Shown: piece after piece, positions 41,112-52,445 of the stretch | Numbering within the stretch: position 1 is the first letter of the stretch | Layout: each line of letters starts with the position of its first letter | Origin: Nocardiopsis dassonvillei_B | GTDB lineage: Bacteria; Actinomycetota; Actinomycetes; Streptosporangiales; Streptosporangiaceae | Direction of reading: 5' to 3' | Length of the DNA: 64,000 nt | Assembly: GCF_964273065.1 (NCBI RefSeq) | Contig: NZ_OZ186815.1 | Span: forward strand, 5,890,001 to 5,954,000 | The notes under the pieces: generated by a model | Told to the model about the DNA's origin: nothing | Database searches by the model: none | The model's input: the letters and a program-made list of their open reading frames with translations, nothing else | Program-made: the position numbers and the translations under genes

Positions 41112-42155
41112 TCAGGCCGGGTCCTGGGGGCCCGGGGTGTCGTGGGGGCCGCGGGAGCGACGGCGGGCCAGGTACAGGGCGGTCGCGCCGCCGCCGACCG
41201 CCAGCACCCCGGCGGTGACCAGGCCGGCGAGCGCGGCGCCGGTGATGGGCAGGCCTCCCCGCCCGGAGTCCCCGTCGTCGGCGGCCGGGGCGGGGGTCGG
41301 AGTGGGCTCCGGCGTCCGCGCGGGCGGATCGGTCCCCTCGTCGGGGTCGTTCCCTCCCGGCGCGGGCGTCGCCGGGGCCGGGGGCGCGTCCTCCCGCCCG
41401 GTCGGGGCGTCCGCCGGGGCCGACGGTTCCCCGGACTCCCCGGCGGTCGGGGCGTCCGCGGTGCCGCCGCCGTCGGTGGGGCACTCCACCGACACGGCCG
41501 CCATCGTCAGGTCGAACAGCTCGTCGCCGTCGACGGTCGCGGTGACACCGGTGTACATCCGCCCCCGCCCGGAGTCGTCCCGGTCCGGGGCGTGGTCGAC
41601 CACCGTGACCTCGGCGGTGCGCCCGTCGGGCAGTTCGACGTCCTCGGCTGCCTCGCCGTCGGAGGGGGTGAGCGGCGTTCCGAACACGGTGACGACCCGC
41701 TCGGAGTCCGGGCCGCGCTCCCATTCCAGGTTCCCGGAGAAGTCGCAGGTGAGCATGTTGCGCAGCGGCCCGACCTCGACGGCCGGCAGGGCGATGCCGG
41801 GCAGGGACAGGGTGAGCCCGCCCAGTTCGGCGACGGCCTCGGCCCGCCCGCCTTCCCGGGCGGTGGTGTTGACCGTCGCCTGCGTGGGCCCCACCGCCGA
41901 CACCGGTTCGAGCAGCCCGCCCGGATCGCCGGAGGTGTCGGCCTGGAGCCGCTCCTCGCCGACCTCGGAGCTGACGTAGACGGTGCCCCACAGCCCCTCG
42001 GTGCCGCCGCCCGCGCCGGGGGCCGCGGCCAGGCCCACCAGGGTTGCGCTCGCGGTCGCCGGGAACGCCGGCGCGGCGAGGGCGGGTGCGATCGTTGCGG
42101 GCGCGGCGGCCAGTCCCAGGACGGCCGCGCAGGCGGCGGTACGGCGAAGACTCAA
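41112..42155 (-). CDS. LPXTG-anchored surface protein
   Basis: The 347-residue product has a signal peptide (SLRRTAACAAVLGLAAAPATIAPALA) and a mature domain of about 190 residues with two Cys (LTCDF and VECPT). A Pro/Asp/Thr-rich stalk follows, then a cell-wall sorting signal LPITG at residues 302-306, a hydrophobic helix and RRRSR. Sortase would attach it to the peptidoglycan. The TTG start at 42155 is supported by GAGGTG 8-9 nt upstream and the signal peptide. Function of the exported domain is unknown; it resembles choice-of-anchor proteins. Confidence 0.82.
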   Translation of the reverse strand: MSLRRTAACAAVLGLAAAPATIAPALAAPAFPATASATLVGLAAAPGAGGGTEGLWGTVYVSSEVGEERLQADTSGDPGGLLEPVSAVGPTQATVNTTAREGGRAEAVAELGGLTLSLPGIALPAVEVGPLRNMLTCDFSGNLEWERGPDSERVVTVFGTPLTPSDGEAAEDVELPDGRTAEVTVVDHAPDRDDSGRGRMYTGVTATVDGDELFDLTMAAVSVECPTDGGGTADAPTAGESGEPSAPADAPTGREDAPPAPATPAPGGNDPDEGTDPPARTPEPTPTPAPAADDGDSGRGGLPITGAALAGLVTAGVLAVGGGATALYLARRRSRGPHDTPGPQDPA

Positions 42156-42248
42156 CGGATGCCCACCTCGCGGGAGACCCGGCGCGCGGCCGGGAAAGCA
42201 TGGATGATCGCGAGTCTAGGTACCGGCCGGCAAAGCGACGGGAAAGCG

Positions 42249-42286
42249 CGCACCGGCCCGGGTAACGGTGTTCCCGGGCCGGTGCG
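42249..42286 (-). terminator. Terminator of the sigma-factor/ABC operon
   Basis: A perfect 14-bp inverted repeat with a 10-nt loop lies 4 nt beyond the stop of the last operon gene and separates it from the LPXTG gene. Confidence 0.75.
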
Positions 42287-42289
42287 GGG

Positions 42290-43852
42290 TCAGGGGCCGA
42301 CCGGGCACAGCGGCAGGCCCGGGTTCCAGGTCTCGTACATGTCCGGGGGCATGTCGGAGAACGCCGCGTCCCATTCGGCGGCGTCGGCGATCCGCGTCTG
42401 CTCGCCGGGGACCCGGATGTCCAGCAGCGCGGCCAGTTCCGCGGTGTCCATCGCGCCGGACGAGATCCGGTCCCAGTGCTCCTCCAGCACCGCGCCCACC
42501 CGTTCCGGGGGTGCCGAGACGATCTCCCGGCCCAGCACCAGGTCGGCGGGGGAGGGGGCCATGTCCGACATGGCGGTCGCCACCGCGTCGGTCCGCATGA
42601 AGGGGTCCTCGGGGATGTGGGAGGCCACGATGCGTTCCACGGCCCACACGACCACGGAGCTGCGGGCCTGGCCGGTGCCCCGGCAGTCGTCCGTCCCGTA
42701 GGGGTCGGGCTCACCGGTGGACATCCCCAGCGTCCTGCGGGCGAACGCCGAGTAGAAGTAGGACTGCCAGGGCCGAAGCTCCGGGTCCATGTACTCGTGG
42801 ACGACGATGGCGGGCCCTGAGACCTCGAAGTCGCGGGTGTACCAGTGCCCGTCCTGCCACACCACCGGTGCGTCGGCCCGTGCCGCCTCGGGCAGCTCGT
42901 CCAGGATCGGGTCCAGGGTCTCGTGCCAGGAGGTGACCCAGGAGTCGTAGCCGGGGAGCGGGCAGTAGGTCACGCCCTCGACCTCCCGGCAGGGCCAGGG
43001 GCCCGACGTCCCGTGGACCTCGTCGTCACCGTACGCCCGGGGGAGCTCCCCGTCGCCCCACATCGCCCTGTTGCCGTGCACGGCGACCCCCGCGGCCATG
43101 GCCCCCAGCAGGACGGCGGCGACCGAGGAGGAGACCAGGACCCGCCGGACCCGGTGCCGGGCGCCCACCACCAGCACCACCAGCGTCGCCAGCGCCAGGC
43201 ACGTGTAGGCCAGCGAGTACAGCGTCACCTGGGTCAGGGACACCGAGAAGTCGGGGAAGGGGCCGGCGACCCGCTGCAGGGCCATCGACGCGCGCGACAC
43301 GGCGTTGTTGAGCCGCTCCGACAGCATGATGCCGTTGTAGACCAGGTACAGCGGCAGGCTGAGCGCGAGGATGATCAGCGGCAGGTACGACCTGGTCCAC
43401 AGGACCAGGAGCAGCGACCCGAGCGGCCCGGCCGCCGCCACCAGGAAGGGCACCGGCAGCGCGAACGGGCTGAGGATCCCGGCGGGGGGCAGGGGCTCGG
43501 CCGCCACCCACAGCCACACCGCCAGCCCGCCCAGGGCCGCCCACAGCAGGGGCACCGCGGCCAGTGCCAGGGACAGGACCCTGCCGGTGCGGCCCAGCGG
43601 GGTCGTGGAGACCACGGGGTGGCGGGCCTCGCGCACGGCGGAGGGGGTCACGGCGGCGAACCCGAGCGCGGCGACGAACAGGCCCGACACGGACACGTCG
43701 GAGTACCAGGTGTCCACCGACTGGCCGGGGTAGGAGCCCGTCCATCCGAAGTAGGCGAGGTACAGCGCCGTGCCGGGCAGCAGGAACGGCCCGCGCAGCA
43801 GCCGGAGCATGTTGAACAGGGTCAGCCGGGCGAAGGTGACGGTGCGCCTCAC
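42290..43852 (-). CDS. ABC-2-type membrane protein with large C-terminal extracytoplasmic domain
   Basis: The 520-residue product has six or more hydrophobic helices in the first 300 residues (for example LVVLVVGARHRVRRVLVSSS). A 210-residue domain with conserved-looking Cys (GPWPCREVEGVTYCPLPGY; DDCRGTG; LPLCPVGP) follows and probably lies outside the membrane, where disulfides could form. Its GTG start overlaps the ATPase stop (GTGA). I infer a permease or permease-associated role from position; no transporter motif is diagnostic. Confidence 0.75.
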   Translation of the reverse strand: MRRTVTFARLTLFNMLRLLRGPFLLPGTALYLAYFGWTGSYPGQSVDTWYSDVSVSGLFVAALGFAAVTPSAVREARHPVVSTTPLGRTGRVLSLALAAVPLLWAALGGLAVWLWVAAEPLPPAGILSPFALPVPFLVAAAGPLGSLLLVLWTRSYLPLIILALSLPLYLVYNGIMLSERLNNAVSRASMALQRVAGPFPDFSVSLTQVTLYSLAYTCLALATLVVLVVGARHRVRRVLVSSSVAAVLLGAMAAGVAVHGNRAMWGDGELPRAYGDDEVHGTSGPWPCREVEGVTYCPLPGYDSWVTSWHETLDPILDELPEAARADAPVVWQDGHWYTRDFEVSGPAIVVHEYMDPELRPWQSYFYSAFARRTLGMSTGEPDPYGTDDCRGTGQARSSVVVWAVERIVASHIPEDPFMRTDAVATAMSDMAPSPADLVLGREIVSAPPERVGAVLEEHWDRISSGAMDTAELAALLDIRVPGEQTRIADAAEWDAAFSDMPPDMYETWNPGLPLCPVGP

Positions 43853-44745
43853 CGCCGCACCTCCGCGGGCGGCTCCCCGGTCAGGCCGACCAGCAGCAGG
43901 TAGGCGTCCTCCAGGGTGGGCTCCACCGGAGTGAAGGCCGTCCCGGGCGGCCGCGCCGAGCCCGGCGTCAGGACCCGGTGGCGTCCGTCGGGCAGCCGCC
44001 AGGAGGTCAGGCCGGACCCAGGGTCGCCCACGCCCTCCCACACGTACCCGCGGGCGCGCGCCACCAGGTCTCCGGGCGCGCCGTCGAACACGACCCGGCC
44101 CCCGTCCAGGCACACGATGTGCCCGCACAGCGCGGCCACGTCCTCGATCTGGTGGGTGGACAGCACCACGGTGCTGTCCACGGCCAGCCGGGAGACCAGG
44201 TTGCGGAACCGGATGCGCTGCTCGGGGTCCAGCCCCACCGTCGGTTCGTCGAGCAGCAGCAGCTCGGGGTCGCCCATCAGGGACGAGGCCAGCGCCAGGC
44301 GCTGGCGCATGCCGCCCGACAGGCGGCGCACCCGGCTGTGCCGCCGGTCGTACAGCCCGACCTGGCGCAGCACCCGGCGCACCTCGTCGTGCCGGGCCCG
44401 GCGCCCGCCCAGCTCCTTGAGCACGGCCATGTAGTCGAGCAGGGCGAACGCGGTGAAGTGCGGGTAGAAGTCGGGGTTCTGCGGCAGGTAGCCCAGCCGC
44501 CTGCGGATGTCGGTGCGCTCGGCGGCCCGGGCCGGGTCCAGGCCGAGCAGGCGCACCTGCCCGGAGGTGGCGTCCAGGTCGGTGGCCAGGCAGCGCATCA
44601 GGGTGGTCTTCCCGGCGCCGTTGCGGCCCAGCAGGCCGGTCACCCCGGGGCCCAGCTCCAGGTCCACCCCGTCCAGGGCGGTCCGGGTGCCGTAGCTGCG
44701 GGTGACCCCGCGCAGCTGCACTCGGCCGGTGAGGGTGGTGGTCAT
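43849..44745 (-). CDS. ABC transporter ATP-binding protein
   Basis: The 298-residue ATPase has Walker A GRNGAGKTT near residue 38, Q-loop GYLPQNPDFYP, signature LSGGMRQRLALA, Walker B ELLLLDEP, D-loop GLDP and switch His in STHQ. This arrangement fits the CcmA/DrrA-type exporters. It overlaps the membrane genes on both sides by 4 nt (ATGA and GTGA), so it must be made together with them under the ECF sigma factor operon. Confidence 0.93.
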   Translation of the reverse strand: MTTTLTGRVQLRGVTRSYGTRTALDGVDLELGPGVTGLLGRNGAGKTTLMRCLATDLDATSGQVRLLGLDPARAAERTDIRRRLGYLPQNPDFYPHFTAFALLDYMAVLKELGGRRARHDEVRRVLRQVGLYDRRHSRVRRLSGGMRQRLALASSLMGDPELLLLDEPTVGLDPEQRIRFRNLVSRLAVDSTVVLSTHQIEDVAALCGHIVCLDGGRVVFDGAPGDLVARARGYVWEGVGDPGSGLTSWRLPDGRHRVLTPGSARPPGTAFTPVEPTLEDAYLLLVGLTGEPPAEVRR

Positions 44746-45545
44746 GCCACCCTCACCCGGAGCAGCAGCAGGCCGACCATCGCGGTCAGGGCCACGCCCC
44801 ACCACAGCTGGGCCTGGGGGGCGAACACCCCGACGGGGACCGTCTGCCCGGACAGGGACACCAGTGCCAGGATCGCCAGCCACAGCACTCCCACGATCCC
44901 GGAGGCCGCACTCAGGTGGATCCAGCGGCCGAGCAGGAGCGAGCCCGCGACCAGGGTCAGGGAGGGCAGCAGCCAGAAGACGGCGTCCCAGGCGGTGGCG
45001 GTGTAGGGCAGCATCAGCGCGGCCCCGGTGCACAGCAGCAGCGCCGGGACCAGGACCGAGCAGGTGCGGAGGAACAGCAGCCGCTGCCCGGCCATGGGCG
45101 TCACCGAGGCCAGGGCGTGCGCCGGGTCGACCCCGCGCCCGTAGGCCAGGGCCACGCCGACCAGCGGAACCACCGGTGCGAGGAAGACGAACATCAGGGA
45201 GCCGCGCGGCATGACGTGCGCGGCGATCAGGGCGGCGGCCAGGACCACCACCGTGGAGCCGAGCCAGGCCTGGTAGAGCCGCGGGGTGGCGGCGAGGAGC
45301 TTGGCGGTCTCCGCGCGCAGGCCGACGGAGGCCAGCAGGGTCTCGACCGGGCCGCGCCGGGGCCGGTCGACGACGTCGCGCAGCGAGGACCAGCTGTCGG
45401 CCAGCCACGGCTCGTCGGCCGGCAGCAGGGACCGGCAGGGCGCGCAGTGCATCAGGTGGGCCTCCACCGACATCGCGGTGATCTCGTCGCTTCTCCGGGC
45501 CGCGTAGTCGTGGGCCTGGGCCGGGGTCAGGTGCCAACCGCTCAT
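44742..45545 (-). CDS. Zinc-finger anti-sigma factor fused to a polytopic membrane domain
   Basis: The 267-residue product has the ZAS motif Hx3Cx2C (HLMHCAPC, about residues 30-37) near the N-terminus, typical of anti-sigma factors that bind the preceding ECF sigma factor. After residue 90 come six hydrophobic helices resembling an ABC-2 permease half. It overlaps the sigma gene and the ATPase gene by 4 nt each. So one protein may both hold the sigma factor and form part of the transporter, linking transport state to transcription (inference). Confidence 0.85.
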   Translation of the reverse strand: MSGWHLTPAQAHDYAARRSDEITAMSVEAHLMHCAPCRSLLPADEPWLADSWSSLRDVVDRPRRGPVETLLASVGLRAETAKLLAATPRLYQAWLGSTVVVLAAALIAAHVMPRGSLMFVFLAPVVPLVGVALAYGRGVDPAHALASVTPMAGQRLLFLRTCSVLVPALLLCTGAALMLPYTATAWDAVFWLLPSLTLVAGSLLLGRWIHLSAASGIVGVLWLAILALVSLSGQTVPVGVFAPQAQLWWGVALTAMVGLLLLRVRVA

Positions 45546-46132
45546 GACGTCAATGCCTCCCGCAGGCGCGCCTTGGCGCGCATCACCCGTGTCTTCACGG
45601 TGCCTTCGGGGATCTGGAGAATCTGTGCGGCCTCCCGCACGGTGAGCCCGTCCAGCACGGTCGCCTGTATGGCGGCCCGCAGCTCCGGGGACAGGGTGTG
45701 CAGGGCCGCGCCCAGGGGGCCGTGCTCGATGTTGAGCAGCACGGTGTCCTCGGCGGAGGCGTCCCCGATGGTCTCGTAGGGCTCGGCCTCGATATCGGAG
45801 ATCCACCGGTTGGCCCGCCTGCGCAGCTGGGATATCAGCTGGCGGATGGCGATGGTCCACAGCCAGGCCCCGGCATCGGTGTCGCCGGGCCTGGGGGTGA
45901 AGGAGCCGGCGTTCTTCCACACGGCCAGGAAGGTCTCCTGGAGGGCGGCGTCGACCTGGTCGGGGTCGGAGCAGCGGTAGTTCAGGCGCGCCCGCAGCCA
46001 GGGCGCGTGCCTGCGGTGGAGGATCTCCAACGCCTCGGCCTCGCCCGCCGCGATGGCGGTCAGCAGCAGGGGATCGCCGCTGTCGGGGCCGTAGGAGGGT
46101 GCGCGGCGGTGCGCGCGTCGGAACAGCTTCAC
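45542..46132 (-). CDS. ECF RNA polymerase sigma factor
   Basis: The 196-residue sigma-70 family protein has region 2 (EALEILHRRHAPWLRARL...LQETFLAVWKNAGSF...WLWTIAIRQLISQLRRR) and region 4 (LSPELRAAIQATVLDGLTVREAAQILQIPEGTVKTRVMRAKARLR). It would direct polymerase to stress promoters, probably including its own operon. The GTG start at 46132 has a weak Shine-Dalgarno. The following anti-sigma gene overlaps by 4 nt, the usual arrangement. Confidence 0.93.
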   Translation of the reverse strand: MKLFRRAHRRAPSYGPDSGDPLLLTAIAAGEAEALEILHRRHAPWLRARLNYRCSDPDQVDAALQETFLAVWKNAGSFTPRPGDTDAGAWLWTIAIRQLISQLRRRANRWISDIEAEPYETIGDASAEDTVLLNIEHGPLGAALHTLSPELRAAIQATVLDGLTVREAAQILQIPEGTVKTRVMRAKARLREALTS

Positions 46133-46242
46133 GGTCGGGTTATCGCTCGGATCTCGCAGGACGGTTCACGGGGGGCGGGCTTTTCGACGCTACCCGCGCG
46201 CCGGGGGGAGATCGTCCCCGCGGGTGGGAGAAAATGGGGTTT

Positions 46243-47175
46243 ATGCGCCTGAGGATCTTCCTTGAGCCCCAGCAGGGGGCCACTTACGAGGACCAGCTCG
46301 CCGTGGCCGAGGCCACCGAGGAACTCGGGTTCGACGCCCTCTTCCGCTCGGACCACTATCTGCACATGGGAGGCGGTGACGGCCTGCCCGGGCCCACGGA
46401 CGCCTGGATCACGCTGGCCGGGCTGGCCCGGGAGACCTCCCGGATCCGCCTGGGGACGCTGATGACGGCGGCGACGTTCCGCTACCCGGGGCCGCTGGCG
46501 ATCGCGGTCGCGCAGGTGGACCGGATGAGCGGCGGCCGGGTGGAGTTCGGCTTCGGCGCGGGCTGGTTCGAGGAGGAGCACGCCGCCTACGGCATCCCCT
46601 TCCCGACGACGGCCCGGGAGCGGTTCGACCGCTACGAGGAGCAGCTCGACATCATCACCGGCCTGTGGTCCACGCCGGCCGGGGGCGCGTTCCGGTACGA
46701 GGGCAAGTACTACCGGCTGGCGGAGGGGCCCGCGCTGCCCAAGCCGGAGCAGAGCCCGCGGCCGCCGGTGCTCATCGGCGGGACCGGTCCGCGCCGCACC
46801 CCGCGGCTGGCGGCGGCGTTCGCCGACGAGTACAACGTGCCGTTCGCCTCGGTGGCCGACACCGGAGCCGCCTTCGACCGGACGCGGGCGGCCGCGGCGG
46901 CGGTGGGGCGCACCGACCCGATCATCTACTCCGCGGCGCAGGTGCTCTGCGTGGGGCGCGACGAGGCCGAGGTGGCCCGGCGGGCCGGGCGCATCGGCAG
47001 GCGGGTGGACGAGCTGCGGGCGAACGGCCTGGCCGGCACGCCCGACGAGGTGGTGGACAAGATCGGCCGGTTCGCCGAGCTGGGCGCCGAGCGCATGTAC
47101 CTCCAGCTGCTGGACATGGCGGACCTGGAGCACCTGGAGCTGGTGGCCTCCGCGGTCGCTCCGCAGCTGGACTGA
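46243..47175 (+). CDS. LLM-class F420-dependent oxidoreductase
   Basis: The luciferase-like TIM-barrel enzyme (310 residues from ATG 46243) starts MRLRIFLEPQQGATYEDQ. It shows FDALFRSDHYLHMGGGDG, RIRLGTLMTAATFRYPGPLA, and GGRVEFGFGAGWFEEEHAAYGIPF, which place it with F420-binding relatives such as TIGR03560-type proteins. The substrate is unknown. An in-frame ATG at 46234, three codons earlier, has GGGAG very close and is an alternative start. The gene stands alone between the sigma operon and the acnA upstream region. Confidence 0.88.
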   Translation: MRLRIFLEPQQGATYEDQLAVAEATEELGFDALFRSDHYLHMGGGDGLPGPTDAWITLAGLARETSRIRLGTLMTAATFRYPGPLAIAVAQVDRMSGGRVEFGFGAGWFEEEHAAYGIPFPTTARERFDRYEEQLDIITGLWSTPAGGAFRYEGKYYRLAEGPALPKPEQSPRPPVLIGGTGPRRTPRLAAAFADEYNVPFASVADTGAAFDRTRAAAAAVGRTDPIIYSAAQVLCVGRDEAEVARRAGRIGRRVDELRANGLAGTPDEVVDKIGRFAELGAERMYLQLLDMADLEHLELVASAVAPQLD

Positions 47176-47270
47176 CCGCGGACGTCGCGTGCGAGGGGGC
47201 GGGCGGGCTCCGGAGGAGCGGTTTCCGGGGAGAACACGGCGGGGCGCCGACGGGTGCCGGGCGGCGCCAC

Positions 47271-47317
47271 GATAACTTGATATCGAGATACAAGTGGGAT
47301 AACTTGATATCAAGATA
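47271..47317. promoter_or_regulatory. Tandem palindromic operator in an AT-rich island upstream of acnA
   Basis: The 20-bp word GATAACTTGATATCAAGATA at 47298-47317 contains the perfect palindrome CTTGATATCAAG. A copy with one change (GATAACTTGATATCGAGATA) lies at 47271-47290, 27 bp away. The local AT content is far above the surroundings. The site is about 290 nt upstream of acnA and after the stop of the oxidoreductase gene. MarR-type dimers commonly bind such sites. Confidence 0.6.
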
Positions 47318-47606
47318 AAAAGAGGGTTCCCCCCGACCCGGGCCGGACCCGGGTGTGTGACGTCGACCTCTCGGCGTCTCCCGGACCCGAGCATCACGGG
47401 CGTCCGCGCGCAGCGGACCGCCTGGCCTGCGGCGAATGGTGTCGTTGCAGGTCATGGCCGCTTCCGAGAGGTCGGATACGGTCGGAGGACACCCCCGCGG
47501 CCCTCCGTCCACCCGGCGACCGGTTAGGGCGGCCTCAGTGGGTCCCGCACCCGCCCGATGGGGCAGGATGCCAGGGACAAAGTGGCGAGATCAGGAGGCA
47601 GACACC

Positions 47607-50330
<2,724 letters not shown>

Positions 50331-50378
50331 TCACCGCGACTCCGCTGCCGTGCCCGACCGGCGCGGCGCGCGGTTCAC

Positions 50379-50413
50379 GGGGCCGCCACCGTCCGACCGA
50401 CGGTGGCGGCCCC
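50379..50413 (+). terminator. Terminator after acnA
   Basis: A perfect 15-bp inverted repeat with a 5-nt loop is followed by CTTTCCCTT, close to a classical intrinsic terminator. Confidence 0.85.
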
Positions 50414-50480
50414 TTTCCCTTCCCTCGCGGACCTTCGGGACGCAGGTGGCACCGGGTAAGGGCTGTCCGCAACAGGGGGC

Positions 50481-50486
50481 TATGCT
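50481..50486 (+). promoter_or_regulatory. -10 box for the exported membrane-protein pair
   Basis: TATGCT lies 6 nt before the ATG at 50493 with no Shine-Dalgarno, predicting a leaderless transcript for the two-gene operon. Confidence 0.5.
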
Positions 50487-50492
50487 CTGCCC

Positions 50493-52445
50493 ATGCCCAT
50501 CCCTCACCGTGCCCGCGGCCCGCTCCGCGCCCTGCTCCTCACGGTGGTGCCGGTCCTGCTCCTTTTGTCCGCCCCCGCCGCGGCCGACACCACCGGCGGC
50601 GGAACCGCCCCCGGGGTCGCCCCGCAGGCGACCTACGCCGAGCACTTCGCCGGGCTGCTCGCCGAACAGCCCGCGGGCGCCGCGGTCGTGGTGGACGGCG
50701 CCACGGGCGGCCCCGTCCCGCCGGAGGAGATCGAACGCGGGATCCACGAGGCCTTCGAGCCCCTGGGGGTGCCCTACCACGTGGTGGTCACCCCCTACCT
50801 CGGCGCGGGCAGCGGCGCCGGGACGGGCCAGATCCTGCCCGCCGTGCACGACCGGCTCGGCGCCGACGGCGTCTACGCCGTCCTGCCGGCCTCGGGCGGG
50901 TTCACCGAACTGCGCGTCTACGGGACCGACCTGTCGGTGGACGGCGCCCGGGACGCCGTGTACGAGGCGGACCTGTACGGCGTCCCCGCCCACGAGGTGG
51001 CCCGGGTCCTGGTCGCCGGACTGACCGGAGGCGGACCCCCCGAGGAGTTCGCCGAGCGGGGCGAGGGAGAGGGGTTCTGGGCCGAGTTCCGCGCCGACAT
51101 CGACCCCACCCGCTACAACGGCCCCGAGAACCTCGGCTTCCTCGTGGGCTCGGTGGCCGGCGCCCTCCTGGTGGGTGCGGGCTGGACCGCCTGGCGGGGG
51201 CTGCGGCGCGGCCGGATCGTGGTCCCCACCATCGCGGTCCTGGCGGCCCTCTCGGCGGGCGGCGCACTCGTCACCGCCACCTACAACTACACGATGGACG
51301 CGCCCGTCGGCGGACACGAGGTCGCCGACCCCGAGGACCTGGTCCGCCAGGAGCCGCCGTACGTCGTCTCGACCGGCCGGGTCGAGCACATCGCCGCCGC
51401 CCTCGCGGAGGGCCCTCTCTACGTCGACCCGATCATGCCCCTGACCCGCGAGGGGCTGGAGGGGGTCCCCGCCCTGCTGGAGCGGGCGCCGGTCCCGGTG
51501 TACGCGGCGGTCGTGCCGCTGTCGCACGAGGACGAGGCCGGCGGCGACCCGGAGGTCCTGGCCGCGGCGCTGGCCGCGGTCGCCGAGGAGGACGGCGTCT
51601 ACCTGGTCGTCGGACCCGGGATCGACGCCCCCGACATCGGCGCGGCCGCCCGCGGGCTGGAGGTCGACCCCTACGAGCTGTGGTACCCCATGGCCTACAG
51701 CGAGGAGCCGACCCCGGCCGCCGCGCTGGAGAGCGCGGCGGCCGACCTGGCGGAGATGGAGTTCACGCCCGGGGACGGGTACCGGCCCCTGTTCGCCGAC
51801 GACGAGGTGCACCTGCCCGGCCCCCGTGCGGAGCGCTACTGGGAGGGCGGCTTCTTCGGAGGGCTCCTGCTGGTCGGTCCGGTCGTGGCCGCCGTCCTGA
51901 TCGCCCTCGTCTACACGGGTGTCCACCTGCCCCGGCTCGTTCGGAGCGGTGCCCCGACCGCCGTCGTGGGCGAGCGCAGGCTGCGGCGCATCGCGGGCCG
52001 GGAGGCCGGGCGGGTGCGCGCGCTGGTGGCGCACGGGCCCGACCGGATCCCCGCCGGGTTCATGCCCCAGGCCGAGGCGGCCCTCATCCTCATGGACCGC
52101 TCGCCCCGGGGGCTGGACCTGCTCGGTGCCGCGGTGCTGTGCCGCCGGGTGCTGGCCGCGGCGCAGGACCCCGGGGCCGACACCGTGCCCTGCGCCGTGG
52201 ACCCGCTCCACCCGTTCGCCACCGAGCGGGCCAGGTCCCGGATCGGAGGCCGGGTCCCCCTGTGCGCGGACTGCGCCCGCCTTCCCGACGACGAACGGGT
52301 GAAGCGGATCCTGCGGCTGCGCGGCCGCGGTACATCCCACTCCTACCGGGCGAAACCGGATGACCCGTGGATCCGTCATTCCTTCGGGGCGGACCGGCCC
52401 CGACACCTGGTCGACCTGCTGCTCGAGGAGAACCGTGTCCACTGA
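50493..52445 (+). CDS. Exported membrane protein of unknown function, paralogue 1
   Basis: The 650-residue product has a signal peptide (ALLLTVVPVLLLLSAPAAA) and an extracytoplasmic TPM-like alpha/beta region with TYAEHFAGLLAEQPAGAAVV. TM helices near 210-230 and 245-262 follow, then a second extracytoplasmic region starting VEHIAAALAEGPLYVDP, a TM near 453-475, and a cytoplasmic end with VPLCADCARLP. The second region and tail resemble the whole of the next gene product (SPVHVDPAY...VPLCAECAR). Function is not known to me. Confidence 0.75.
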   Translation: MPIPHRARGPLRALLLTVVPVLLLLSAPAAADTTGGGTAPGVAPQATYAEHFAGLLAEQPAGAAVVVDGATGGPVPPEEIERGIHEAFEPLGVPYHVVVTPYLGAGSGAGTGQILPAVHDRLGADGVYAVLPASGGFTELRVYGTDLSVDGARDAVYEADLYGVPAHEVARVLVAGLTGGGPPEEFAERGEGEGFWAEFRADIDPTRYNGPENLGFLVGSVAGALLVGAGWTAWRGLRRGRIVVPTIAVLAALSAGGALVTATYNYTMDAPVGGHEVADPEDLVRQEPPYVVSTGRVEHIAAALAEGPLYVDPIMPLTREGLEGVPALLERAPVPVYAAVVPLSHEDEAGGDPEVLAAALAAVAEEDGVYLVVGPGIDAPDIGAAARGLEVDPYELWYPMAYSEEPTPAAALESAAADLAEMEFTPGDGYRPLFADDEVHLPGPRAERYWEGGFFGGLLLVGPVVAAVLIALVYTGVHLPRLVRSGAPTAVVGERRLRRIAGREAGRVRALVAHGPDRIPAGFMPQAEAALILMDRSPRGLDLLGAAVLCRRVLAAAQDPGADTVPCAVDPLHPFATERARSRIGGRVPLCADCARLPDDERVKRILRLRGRGTSHSYRAKPDDPWIRHSFGADRPRHLVDLLLEENRVH

